From: Cyanophora paradoxa
Lineage: Eukaryota > Glaucocystophyceae > Cyanophorales > Cyanophoraceae
Assembly (NCBI GenBank): GCA_004431415.1
Contig: QPMI01000514.1
Span: 434,001 to 498,000, forward strand
Direction: 5' to 3'
Length of the DNA: 64,000 nt
The translations under genes were made by a program, and so were the position numbers. Below, in pieces: positions 17,291 through 27,828 of this stretch. Positions within the stretch are counted from its first letter, which is position 1. Each line of letters begins with the position of its first letter. Under the pieces are notes generated by a model that was not told where the DNA came from, did not search any database, and saw nothing but the letters and a program-made list of their open reading frames with translations.

Positions 17291-17552
17291 TAAATATTTA
17301 ATTGATTTAATCGGAAAAGAACATGATTTAATCGAATTTATTGATATAATTCCGATTAGATTCATTTAGAATTCAATTAAGATCAATCGAAGTTATTGAT
17401 ATAATTCCGATTAACTACAATTAAGATACAATATCGATTAATCGAGTTTATCGATATAATATCGATTAAATTAATTGAAATTGCATATAAAAATATGCAA
17501 ATTCATGTGAAAATTCAAATAAATTAATCGATTTTATTGATATAACATCGAA
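17291..17552. repeat. Four degenerate repeats around TTATTGATATAATTCCGATTA
   Basis: Copies lie near 17337, 17392, 17447 and 17531, each an AATCGA-(A/G)-TTTATTGATATAA-like core with GATTA behind it, about 55-85 nt apart. The core is itself partly palindromic (ATCGAT/TATCGATA). No ORF. It leads straight into the hairpin at 17553. Confidence 0.6.
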
Positions 17553-17629
17553 TCACACATATGAATATTCATATTTTAATCCTGAGGCGGAACGCCGAGG
17601 GATTAAAATATGAATATTCATATGTGTGA
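17553..17629. repeat. Perfect 30-bp inverted repeat (hairpin) at the AT-rich/GC-rich boundary
   Basis: Left arm 17553-17582 and right arm 17600-17629 are exact reverse complements. The 17-nt centre contains a second small stem, GGCG with CGCC around GAA (17586-17596). AT-rich repeat DNA lies to the left, and GC-rich DNA starts immediately after the right arm. It may be the folded end of a viral genome, an integration scar or an assembly fold-back. Confidence 0.85.
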
Positions 17630-18313
17630 CGTGCCGCCTGGACTACTTTTCAGTACTAGTGCATCGAGCTTGCACCGCATGCGCAGCACCGGCTGCGCAC
17701 GGCACCCGGCCAGCAGACCAGTTCGCGTGTTGCGCACGACGTGCCGCTTGTCTGCTCAGTCGGCGCCCCGCGTACGCCCTGCGTTGCGCCGCGTGCCTGC
17801 GCCCTTGCCGCCTGCCACCCGGCCAGCAGTCCAGCTAGGTTGCTGGGCACGGCGCTCCGCTGCACACCGCTTGCCGCTCGTGACGGATCAGGCTTCAGTT
17901 TGCGTTGTCGCCCTCTTCATGACCGGCGCCGCTGGCTGCCGCTCACCCCCATGGTCGACTTCCGCCCCGACCCCCTGCAGAAGGCCTGGATCGCCTATGT
18001 TTACGGCAAGCCCTCTGCAGACAGCACCATCATCTTTTAGCCAGCTGTTCAGGGTTAGCGGTAGGCCGTGCGAACACAGTTGATGCGCAGCGTTTTTTCG
18101 CTCAATCTTTCATATACAGTGCGCTCAATCTGGCCGTTCTTTCAGGATTTTCTTTATTCGGTTAGATCGCAGCCTCTGCATAACAGCCCTTTTCTACTCT
18201 TTACAATCATATATAATCTGTCTCTATCTTTACTACTTCAACCTGCCGCGCGCGCTGGGCCGGGGTCGATCTACATCTGCCCCGTGCATGTTCGTGCCAC
18301 TACTACTCTTTCA
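17630..18313. other. GC-rich boundary region without a supported gene
   Basis: Several overlapping frames are open here, but none has a recognisable domain or consistent coding character; the composition resembles other intergenic DNA of the nuclear half. From about 18,090 to 18,240 the sequence is relatively T-rich. I see no conserved gene. Confidence 0.4.
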
Positions 18314-19238
18314 TTAGATCCAGATTCCCCCCTTGCACCCCCGGCGCGCCAAGTCGAAGACGAAGATCAAGATAGAGCTAACAGCAGAACTAGCTATAGA
18401 AGACGTAGTCGCTGGAGGCAGAGGCGGCAGAACGGTAGGAGATGCGAAACGTAGGACACCACTAGAGGGGAGAGTCGAAGCTGGCGGAGTGTCTAAACGG
18501 AATCGAGATTGTAGAGTTGGTAAAACAATGGACGGCTGAAGACTAATCTGAGGAACTGGAGACGACACGAGGAAAGGGGCAGAACTCGGATTCAGACTCG
18601 GAATCGGCAGTATAAGAGGAGGGGCGAAACGCAAGCCAGTAGTGACAGGGAAGGCAGACGTCGACGATGGGGCTGAATTGAAGCCGCTGAACCAGGCAGG
18701 AGAGGCAAAAATAGCGAAGTAGAGAGAGAGAAGGGTACACACGAGGAACGTCACCATACACAAAATACTCGCTGCCAAAAATTATACGGTCTGACGGTCG
18801 CTGAAGATAAAGAGGCGGAACTGCCTGAGGACTAACAGTGAGAGATGGAGGAGGAAGAGGCAGAGCCAACGGCAAAGGGAACGGAATCAAAGGTACAGGA
18901 AAGGCATGGAATACACGAGGAACTGGAAGGTGGAGGGGGCCAGTGCTCCTAGCTAACATCGATGAAGCATCTGATGGAGGTGACGGCAAAACAACTGAGG
19001 GTAAACTAAGTTGAGGTGAAGCGAAGATTGATACAAGACTATCATGAATCAAAGGGGGCCATACAGGAACCGGCGGGCGAGGTGGATCTGGTGGGACAGC
19101 CAGCTGCAGTGGGGGAGCCGAAGGTACAGGAGAGGAAAGCCGCAGGCGCTGAGACACATGTACAGGGGACGGATCGGCATCGGGAGTCAAGGTTGCAATT
19201 GAATTCGACGGAGACCGGGGTGGCGGATTCGTGATCAT
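18314..19238 (-). CDS. Uncertain Pro/Ser-rich ORFs (231 and 154 aa, overlapping frames)
   Basis: On the minus strand 18543-19238 encodes a Pro/Ser-rich protein with recurring LPSVVLP/PSIVLP-like phrases. An overlapping frame, 18314-18778, starts with a hydrophobic stretch (MAASILCMVTFLVCTLLSLYF) like a signal anchor and continues with the same kind of Pro/Ser-rich phrases. The two might be exons of one extracellular or wall-type protein joined by an intron near 18,780, but the composition alone (a purine-rich plus strand with GAGGAACTGG-like repeats) would also produce such ORFs. No family recognised. Confidence 0.2.
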
Positions 19239-21650
19239 GAAACGGAAGCATAATTATGCACAATACATGTACATGCGCGCGCAGCCGCAGGTCCGGGATC
19301 CGCAGCGCGGACCCGGGATATCGATATCGATCGCGATGTCGACGTCGATATCGATATTATAATTAAATATTGATCGGAGGTACTCGGAGCGCGTGCGCGC
19401 TCCGATCCGAATGTCGAGTTTATAATCTATATAGTGTGACCGATCGTGAGGCAGGCGGCGCGGACCCGCGGCCGGGATATCGATACCGATATCGATATCG
19501 ATCGGAGCTCGAGAGGTTTGAATTAAATATTTGGAGAGCGTACGCGCGCGTGCGCATGCACGCGTACCGTGCGGCGTACGTATACATGCATATGGCAGCA
19601 GCAGCCAGCCCTTGCAATTGGCCTGCGCCGCTGCGCGGCATCATCGCCGGCATGTGCATGCGCAGCGCCGCACAACGGCGCACATCATATGCATGCGGCA
19701 CATGTACATGTACATGCATGCGCATATGCCTGAATGAACCCTAGTGAATGAACGCTTCCCTTCAACTGCGATCGCGATCCTCGCGATTTCACCGAGTCAC
19801 TCGTCGTGACTCATGTGACATGCATATATGTGATCATGACTCGGCCCTTAATGGGAGTCGGGGACCGGGGTACAGCGAACGTGTCATTTCGAAGCCGGTT
19901 TCTTTTCGACGGCACCAAAGGCAGCCCTGGCCCGGCTGGCCGGGCTGGCCCCTGGGCCCTGGGGCCACGCCGCCGCGGGCTACATGCGCTTTCTTCGTGC
20001 AAACGCCGGCGCCACTGATCATCATGGCATGAGGCCCGTTGATGAGGGCCGCGATCGATGATCCGAGCTCCGATATCGATTCCGCTACGATACCGATCCG
20101 TGCCGGCCGCCGCCGGGTAGTTGGAGAAGTACCGTAGTACTACTGTAGTAGCCTAGTAGTTTCAAAGTCTTGGAGAGCGGCCGTTCTATAGTACTAGTGC
20201 CATCTAGATCTAAAGCTATCGCCGACCCGCGCGCGGCGCGCCAGCCTCCAGCTGCATCTAGCTATATAGACGCCGACTCGTCGACGAGCTCGCCGGCTCG
20301 AGCATCGCCCTGATCGTCGTCGAGCATCGCGCCTCCCAACTTGCCATTGCAATTGGCGGCAGCTGCAGCCCGCAGATCGCAACTGTAACCGAACCATCGG
20401 TGCGTGCATGCCACTCCATGGCAATGGGAGGCATTGGGAGCTCAAGCGCTAGCATCTATATAGTGGCCGTTTAAGTTCACGTTTAAGTACATATATCATA
20501 GTATGGCAGCTCATTAGTATGTCGCCCGATCAACGAGAGGCGTCGAGAGCCACCCTTAAGCTTGCGATTGGGGACCTCATGGTCAGGGCCATGGTGGCTG
20601 GATCGTGTAAAGTGTTTGCTGGGCCATGGCGCCTGGATCTTGTAAAGTTGACCCGTGCGCTTCCCTTCAGCCGCAGACCATGCATGTATGTTGCGGGATG
20701 GAAGACCTCCGGATCCATGCAGCTGTGCATGCAGATGGCCGTGGTCAGAACGTCTAGAGTCTGCAGCTGCTCGCACAATTGCAACCGCGGGGTACCTCAC
20801 ATGCATATGCCACAACATCGCCAGTTTATCTTTGCTGCTTCCTAGGTAACCCCGCGTGCAGGGCCACAGCGAAACATCCGTGCACGCGTTCGATTCGTGG
20901 TGAATCGAAAGCCTCAACGTCCTCGTCCATTTTCATTCGACAACAGTCGCGAGCTGGAGCGCGACATCCGATGATCGACAGGTAGCCACCGCGCCTTCGG
21001 TCACGGAGGCCTGCCTAGGCCGCCGGGCGCCCTATACCTACACCTAGCTCGAAGCATTATCGCCATCGCGATCGTGTTCCCTGACGATATCGATGTCGAT
21101 ATCGATGTCGACGGGGACAGGTCAAGTTGCAAGCAGCAGGCCTAGGCCCTCGAGCTCGCGCTGCGCGAAACCTGCACGGGCGTGCGTCCGCTCGCCTGTT
21201 CTCTGTTGTCAATTGCAATTTCTCATGTGCATCTCTCTTTTACACGCAGCTGCAGGTTGCCGAGCCTGCTTCAGCGATTGCGACTGCAGCTCGTTCGTAG
21301 CATCCGCAAGGGAGTGCGCCCGCTCGCCTTCAGCTTATGCAAGTGCCTGTCGGTGTCTCATGACCGTGACCATCTGCTTGTTCTCTCTTGCGCGCAGGTC
21401 GCTGCCCCTGCAACCGCGACCGCCGCTGCAGTTAACGTTGGTCCGCCGCGGCGCCTCTCATGATCAGCCGCTGTCTTACTTACGTTGGTACTGATTATCC
21501 GCTATCGCGCGCAGCTTGGAGAGCAGCGAAGCAAGAGATTGTGACGGCACCGGCGGATCTTGATCAGACCGGAGGCCTGATAATGAGGCATCGATATCCG
21601 GAGCAGAGCCCGCAATGGAGCGTCGACGTCTGAGCTGCGGTCTGCACGTA
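19239..21650. repeat. Palindrome-dense non-coding DNA
   Basis: This 2.4-kb stretch is packed with short self-complementary words, for example GATATCGATATCGATCGCGA near 19,320, CATGTACATGTACATGCATG near 19,700, GATATCGATGTCGATATCG near 21,090 and repeated CTGCAG, CCATGG and TCTAGA. No ORF has a recognisable product and no transposon ends are visible. The same style recurs at 31.1-32.2 kb and 44.6-45.8 kb. Confidence 0.5.
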
Positions 21651-21910
21651 CAGGTGCCCGTCCGCATCAAAAATAAATCCAATGATATCGATCAACGTTT
21701 AACAGTTATCGTTCACAACCTGCGGGCTGCTTTAGGCACCCTCGTCCGGATTTCCGGGATTCATTCGACTCACATGCACGTGCAGACACGACTTCGACGT
21801 CGACGGACGCGGCGATTACTGTTCTCCACGCATATGCAGGAGGGGGGCGTGTCAGAGCCGACGTCGCCGGTGCGTTCATACGACTCGCGGGCGTCGACGT
21901 TCGTGCCGAG

Positions 21911-23604
21911 ATGCCCGCTCGAAATAGATGCATTAACGTTAACTATTATCTCATGCGGCGACAGTCTGACGGCCTGCCTCCTCTTTCCTTTTCGTCGCAG
22001 GGTGCCGGCACTCATCGCCCTGGCCGTGGCTTGGAGGACAAGAGGGAGAACAGTGGATCCAAGCGGCGTAAAAGGAATGTCAGCTTGCCGGAGGAGGCCG
22101 CCATGTCTTTGCCGCGATCGGGCGGGCGCCGGCACTATAGCGAGCTGCGGCCGCGGTGGCCATCCACAGCGGCGAGCGACGACGGGAGCTCGCGATTGGC
22201 TGCCGTGCCCTCGTCCGCCCCGGATTCGGCGCGCCAGTCCCCCGTGGCCACATCCAGCTGCAGCTTCTCGCGAACCCAATCGGCACGGGTGTCGATCAAT
22301 GCGCTCTGCGCGCCCGGCTCCCCGACAATGGACCCTCCGAATGTCCATGTCGATTCTGTACTTGAGACCAAGCGGCCTCCCGCAAAGGCGGCGGGTCTGG
22401 CGGCGTCCATCGCACAGCTTCCGCCCCCTTCCTTCGAATTCCTCGATATCGATCTCGCCTCACTGCAGCTGCCGCCCCCGGCGGCTGCCCCGGCCCCCCG
22501 GCCACGCACCTCCAGATCCCTCGCGGCACAGGCAGTCCCTAGGCCTGCCTTGCCGCCGTATCATCCAGTTTCCAATTCCTTTTCTTCTCCATCGGTACCC
22601 TGTTCGACATCTTCCACGTGCACTTCTCCTCCTCGAGTTCTCCCCACCTACCTCGTGGCCCCGCACCCTTCCGCGCGGGGCGCATTGCAGCATCCGCCGG
22701 CCGCGGGCGCCCCGGATGCGGAGCCGATCGCAACCGCGGCGCTGCAGCTGCCAGCTCCAGCCCGCGCGCTGTACCCGAGGCTGGCCACGTGCACGGGTCG
22801 CGAGCCGCCGCTGTCTCGGTGCGCGTTCAGCCCTGGCAGTGCCCGCGCGCCCCGGCCCTACTCCCGAATTAGTGGATCTCCAGATCCGCGCCTTCTCGCG
22901 ATCGCCCCTCCGCCGGCTCTGATTGCGTCTCGCTCCGTTACGCGCGCAGAGCCCACGATCATGATCAGCTGCAGCAGGAGGGGATCCGGATCCGGATCCG
23001 GGCGAAATCGATGGGGGGAGAGGCGCACGGAGCCCTAGGCCTGGAGCACGCGCCGTCGCTGGGGTCGCACACCCTGCAGCTCCGCAAAAAGCTGGCTCGA
23101 ATCCAGGAGGACTCCTTTCGCTTCGTCGCCGCCCTCGCTTCCGGCTCCGCCGCCGGCCCCCCGCCCCCGGGTTTCCCCACGGCAGCTGCAGAACTCGCCC
23201 CGCCCGGACCCGCGGCGCCAGCGCCCTTCTTTCAGCCTCAGCACGCGACCGGGCCGCCTCCTGCAGCTGCGGCCGCCCGGGTTCCTCTAAATTTTCCTCG
23301 AGCTCAGATTTCGGCGGGATCTGCAGGCTTTCCGCCGGCACTGCTGGGGCGGGCCCCGCACTCCCTGCCGCCGCCTCCTGTATACGTACCGCTCGTGCCT
23401 CTGCAGCTGGCGGCGCCGGCAGCATCAGGCCACAGATCCTGGTCAAGGGACCACGTCCACCGGTCGCCCCACGAACACCGGCCCCTCCAGCCCCGCGTGC
23501 ACAGCACCGCCGCCCGCGGCGACCCGACTCAGCCCGCGCCGCCCGCGGCCGTCCACGACCACGTCCTCCCCTCACCCCCCGCGCCTCCGGATCCCTATAC
23601 CTGA
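21911..23604 (+). CDS. Uncertain Ser/Pro-rich nuclear-type protein gene
   Basis: Two long plus-strand frames could be exons of one gene. The first (21911-23038) contains a bipartite basic stretch (KRENSGSKRRKRNV) like a nuclear localisation signal, then Ser/Pro-rich sequence with an acidic FEFLDIDLASLQLP motif. The second (23011-23604) has a helical, charged stretch (LRKKLARIQEDSFRFVAAL) followed by Pro/Ala-rich sequence. An intron near 22.9 kb would be needed. Minus-strand frames of similar length overlap and are less protein-like. No family recognised, and GC-rich DNA produces long chance ORFs, so confidence is low. Confidence 0.3.
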
Positions 23605-24088
23605 GCAGCCTCGCCGCTCGCGTTGCGGGCCGGCCCTAGGTCGCGCGTCGCGATCGGTCTGGCCCTTGCATAATTAGGGCCTGGCGGCCGCCGCAGCCAC
23701 CGACCCCGTTCTTCTGTCTCCCGTCCTCTAGATCTCCGGAGGGCCTCGCTTCCGAAGTTCGCAATCGAGCCGCCGCCACCCCGGCCTCGCGTGCGCGCGG
23801 GCCGGGGCGGCCAATCGATATCGCACCAACAGGCGCCCCGGCCCGCCCTCTCTGCCTCAGCCGCAATGGCCAGACAGGCGGCCATGATGATCAGTTTTTT
23901 GCAATCGATTCCGGGATCCCGTTTTTGATGATCATGATCATGATCGATATCATAGATTCAATAGGATAGGCTGCAGAATTTGAATTTAACGCTCTAAATT
24001 CTCCTTCTTTTTCTCGCACTAAGTGTACATGTGCGCATGCGTGCATGCGTTTCAATTTGCGTCTGATTTGGTTTCTGAGGAGTCTTCA
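23605..24088. other. Intergenic, nothing recognised
   Basis: A GC-rich part is followed by a more AT-rich part with GATCATGATCATGATCGATATC near 23,925. No gene supported. It contains the 3' flank of the RsmE gene. Confidence 0.4.
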
Positions 24089-25687
24089 CTACAAATTCAG
24101 ATGAGACTGCAGAAGAATCAGAGCGGCGAGGGCGGCAGTGTCTGCCTGCGGCGCGCGCGCGTGGCGGGGAGAGGGGGGGGGGGGGGGGGGGGGACGCAGA
24201 GTCAGGGCCGCAAGGAGAACATTCGATCTCGCACATTCGCAGTCAATGCAGAGATTTATGAGGCCGGGAACGGGGGGGGGGGGGGGGGGGGGGGGGGTGC
24301 GGACCTTTAAGACCTGTGAGCAGCCGTCGAGGGCGGTGGGGGGCCCGGCCGCCGCCTGCACGGGCGCCGCGGCGGTGCTTCAGTTACGGTGTCGAGTACA
24401 GAGCACACGCGATCGCAACAGCCCGCGGGGCTTGCGCTTAGAAGCTAGCCAGCGGTGCTAGACAAGCTCGCGGGGGGGCGCGCCTGCAGCTGCGCCCGCT
24501 CTGCGTCACTGAAGCCTCCCTCGGGCCCAATCACGAGCGCCACCTGAGCGGATCTGAGCCGATGCAGGGGGGGCGGGGCGCGCCGGCACCTCGGGAGCGC
24601 TCTTGAGGGCGGGGGCGGCTTCCTGCAGCCTCCGGGGCGCGCCGATGTCGAACCAGAGGCACGCGGGGCCGCCGCCGCCCGCCAGAGCCGAGAGGCCTGC
24701 GGTACTAATGAGCGCCCGGGGGCAAGAGCCGGGGGGGGGGGGGGGGGGGGGGGTACTGGGCCGACCAGGGGCCTCTTCCCTCAGCTCGAGCTCGTAGTAC
24801 CTCATCGACTGCGGCGAACGGGGCGGGGGCGGGGGACAGGGTCAGCTGGGACCAAGCGATGCGCCGTACCCGGGACGCGCCGGGGGGTACACGCACCTGC
24901 CGCTCGGCCTCGTCGCGGATGCGGCGGAGGCGGTCGAAGTCCACGCGCCCGGGGCTGAGGGGGTACGCGCACATCAGGCCGGGGGTACGACCGCGGGGGG
25001 GCGGGGGGTACGGCCGCACCGGGAGCGGTCGGCGCGGTAGAACTGCAGAGCGTCGAGCCCGAGCTCGGCGAGCTGCCAGCGGGGTCCGAGTCGGGCGGGG
25101 GTACGCCAGAGGCGGCCGGTGGGGGGGGGGTACGAGGCGACCTTCTCGACGGCCCACTCAAGGCGGTCCTTTCGGAGGAGCGGGAGCCACACGACCGTGC
25201 GCGGGACGCCGGCCGGCCGAGCCTCCGCATGCTCCTGAGACTCGCTGCGCGGCGCGTTCGTCGGCCGGCGCGCGGCGAGAGATGCAAAGCGGGCCGGCGC
25301 CGGCCCGGCGGCCGCGGGGGCGGACCCGGCGGGGACGAGGGAGACGCGCCGCATGCGCCGGTCGTCGGCGGCGAGCTCAAAGAGGCGCGACCGGCCGCGT
25401 CCGTCGAATCCCTCCACCGCGTCGCCCGCCGCGAGCCGCAGGACGCGCGTCAGGTACGTCTTCTGCTCCGCGTCCAGCTCCACCGCCGCCGTCGATTCCA
25501 GGCTCGCCGGCGGCAGCTTGATGCGCCGGAGCCGCCCTTGCCCGTCCTCCTCCTCGCCCAGACCCTCATCCGCCCCCCGCGCTCGCGCCTGCGCGGCGGG
25601 ACTGACGTGCAGCGGACGCCGCGCGAGGGCCCACCGCGACGGCGACCGGAGCGCCGATCCCGCGAAGCTAGCGACGCCACGCTGCAT
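24089..25687 (-). CDS. rsmE: Organelle-type RsmE, 16S rRNA m3U1498 methyltransferase (multi-exon)
   Basis: RsmE methylates N3 of a conserved uridine in small-subunit rRNA. The first exon holds the PUA-like N-terminal domain (RIKLPP, LTRVLRLAAGDAVEGFDGRG) and, after a frame change, TVVWLPLLRKDRLEWAVEKV joined to AELGLDALQFYRADRS. The SAM-knot motif LVIGPEGGFSDAE lies near 24,510, and the last exon ends VLK+ADTAALAALILLQ, matching the family ILRTETA motif. The start chosen at 25,687 (MQRGVASFAG) gives an Arg/Ser/Ala-rich leader like a mitochondrial or plastid transit peptide; an upstream ATG at 25,840 is also open. Introns include CAG|GCGCGCCC and one of roughly 175 nt with two poly-C runs. The gene is divergent from RBM48. 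Confidence 0.85.
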
Positions 25688-25848
25688 GCACGCCGTGGTG
25701 ACTATCGGCTTGTCCGCCCTGCAGAATCGGCTGTGCTGTACGGCGCGGAGCGAACGCGGCGCTGTGGGCCTACACGCTGCCAGCGCTGTCCAGATCGCGA
25801 AGAGAGCGGGCCGGTCGCACGGCGCTTGCAGAGGCCGCATGGCTCAGG
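25688..25848. promoter_or_regulatory. Probable shared promoter of RsmE and RBM48
   Basis: A 161-bp interval separates the two divergent genes if RsmE starts at 25,687. No TATA-like element is evident. Bidirectional promoter function is inferred from the arrangement. Confidence 0.3.
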
Positions 25849-27711
25849 ATGGCAGAGGGGTACGCCGCGAATTCAATGGCCGAGGCCGGCGACGACTCCG
25901 GGAACCCGCCGGGCGATGAGGAGGACGGGATTTCCGCGGCGGCGCCGGCAGAGTTCGAGTATGACCCGCGCTACGACGAGGAGGCCGACGTCCCGACGAA
26001 CCGCCCCAAGTACCGCCGCGGCCGCCGCGAGACAGCCGTCAAGGTCTACACCATCGCGCTCGAGTCCAGGCGCGCTGATCGTCCTCGCGCGCCTCGCAGT
26101 CCGCCGAGCCGCTGTCCGCGCAGGTACTTGATCGTGCGCGACGTGCCCGCGTACGGCGTCGTACAAGACCTCATCAAGCTCTTCGCAATCTACGGGCCTA
26201 TCCAGGAGTGCGCGGCCGCCCGGCGCGCCCGGCGGCCAACATCCCAGAGCGAGCGAGCGGCGGGCGCCGGCGCAGGTACCGCCTGCTCGACGACGCGCCA
26301 TGCGAGCAGTTCACGGATGTCTACCGGATCAAATTCGCGACCATCGATGCCGCCCGGTGCGCTCTCGCCGCCGCGGCGCTTCCGGCGCCGCTGCCGCGCG
26401 CGCGCCTGCCACCGAACGGCCTCTCCCAGCGCCGCGAAGCGGAAGATGGACGGGCACAGCTTCTTCGGGAAGCAGCTGAAGGTCCGGTATGCGCCGGAGT
26501 ACGAGACGGTGGAGGAGACGCGCGAGAAGATCCTCGGGCACCGCGACTTCGTCGTCGCCCGCCTCGCCGCCCTCGGCCCGCCCCGCCCCCCCCCCCCGCC
26601 CTACCGCCAACTTTGCGCCGGCTGAACGCTGTCGCGCGTGCACCCCGCAGATCGGGAGGCGTCGCGCGGGCGCGGGGGCGCGGGCCCTTCGAACCAGCGC
26701 GGCGGCGGCTCCTCGTCCTCTTCCTCCGCAGGGGGCCGACCCCAGCAGAGCCTGCCCCGGGCGCCGGCCGCAAGCTCCTCCATGCCCCCTCCGCAGCGCG
26801 TCCGCCCGGAGCCGCCGCAGGCGCCGCCCCGCGCCCTCCCTGGCGTGCAGGCCCCGCCCCGCTCCGCCCTTGAGATGATCCCCCGGCCCACGGAGTGCGC
26901 CGTACCCCACGAGCCCGCCCGGAAAAACGCTCACCGACCGCCGCGCATGCGCAGGCGGAACGTTCGCGCGGCAGCCGCCGCCATAAGGGGCGGGCGGGGC
27001 CGCGGGGCCCCCGGCGCCGGTCTCTTCGGGAGCGTCACCGGACCTCCGGGGGTACAGCCGCGGGAAGAGACCCCGAAGGAGGAAATCGTCGACGTGCGCA
27101 CCCCTCCGCTCGGGCCGGGGTACCCTCCAACTTCGGCGCAGTATTTTCCAAGTGAAGAAATGAATCAGACGGTCCTCAGCATCCGACAGAAGCTCCGGCG
27201 GGTTCGCTTGTACCCCCCCGCTATCGCGGAGTCCCGTACCCCTCGGCGGCGCTGAAGTGCCCTCCGGCAGGTCGAAGGCGCCCCCCGGGGTGACGTCGGC
27301 GCCGGTCTGCCCCGTCAGCCAACCTCCAGCTCCTCCCCGGCCCCCGCCCCCGCCCCCACCCCGGTCTCCGCGTTCTCCCCCGAGCCTTCCCCCACCGGCT
27401 CCTCCTCCTCGTCCGCCCCGACCGCCCCGCCCCTGTACCCCAGCATGGCACCCGACCTGTTCGGCGCTCCCCTGCCCCCCTCTGCGGCCCCCTACGCCCG
27501 CCGCTTCGAGGCCGAGTACGACGTCGACGTACCCCTGCCGTCGTCCTCCCCGCACGCGTACCCCCCCGACTTCCACGCTTCCGCCCCCGCCCCGGCTCCT
27601 GCTCCTCCCCTCAGGCCTGCCTCCGACACGGCCGCCCGGCCCGGAGGAGCGGCGCCCCTACCCTCAGGGCCGCCCGTGCGGCGGGCGCCGGACGGGCGCA
27701 GGCGTATCTAA
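25849..27711 (+). CDS. RBM48: RBM48-like RRM protein (minor spliceosome factor)
   Basis: RBM48 works with ARMC7 in splicing of U12-type introns. The family pattern is clear across exons: acidic N-terminus, RGRRETAVKVYTIALES, then RYLIVRDVPAYGVVQDLIKLFAIYGPIQE (first half of the RRM), FTDVYRIKFATIDAAR, AKRKMDGHSFFGKQLKVRYAPEYETVEETREKI, and a C-terminal YFPSEEMNQTVLSIRQKL motif near 27,150. A Pro/Ser-rich tail with PSMAPDLFGAPLPP follows to a stop at 27,711; its link to the main body by an intron near 27,230 is plausible but unproven. Exon junctions occur at about 26,070, 26,210, 26,360 and 26,590; introns are C-rich, one with a poly-C run. A second ATG at 25,876 is an alternative start. Presence of this protein suggests the host has, or had, a minor spliceosome. 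Confidence 0.85.
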
Positions 27712-27828
27712 TCATGACGCTGCTACTTTTCTTAAATGAATAACCTGCAGGCTAAGGAGAGTCCTAGATGGCTGCGCTGCACACTGCTAGGACTCCTAGG
27801 AGACGAGGCGATCGCCGCGGGAGGGCGG

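Noticed and set aside
17630-18100. 157-aa ORF starting inside the hairpin right arm
   Set aside because: Composition is Arg/Pro/Cys-rich, several overlapping frames are equally open, and no family is recognisable.
19239-21650. Transposon or retroelement in the palindrome-rich region
   Set aside because: I looked for terminal inverted repeats, LTR-like direct repeats and transposase or reverse transcriptase motifs and saw none.
21615-22922. 435-aa plus-strand ORF
   Set aside because: Arg/Pro-rich with no domain, overlapping a more plausible Ser/Pro-rich frame; probably a GC-driven open frame.
22460-23575. 371-aa minus-strand ORF
   Set aside because: Arg/Gly/Ala-rich translation typical of antisense frames in GC-rich DNA; no motif, and the plus-strand frames look more protein-like.
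24802-25521. Long plus- and minus-strand ORFs over the RsmE gene
   Set aside because: Shadow frames of RsmE, whose family motifs lie in other frames.
26329-27576. 415-aa minus-strand ORF opposite RBM48
   Set aside because: Antisense frame with Gly/Arg-rich noise; the RBM48 motifs on the plus strand explain the coding signal.
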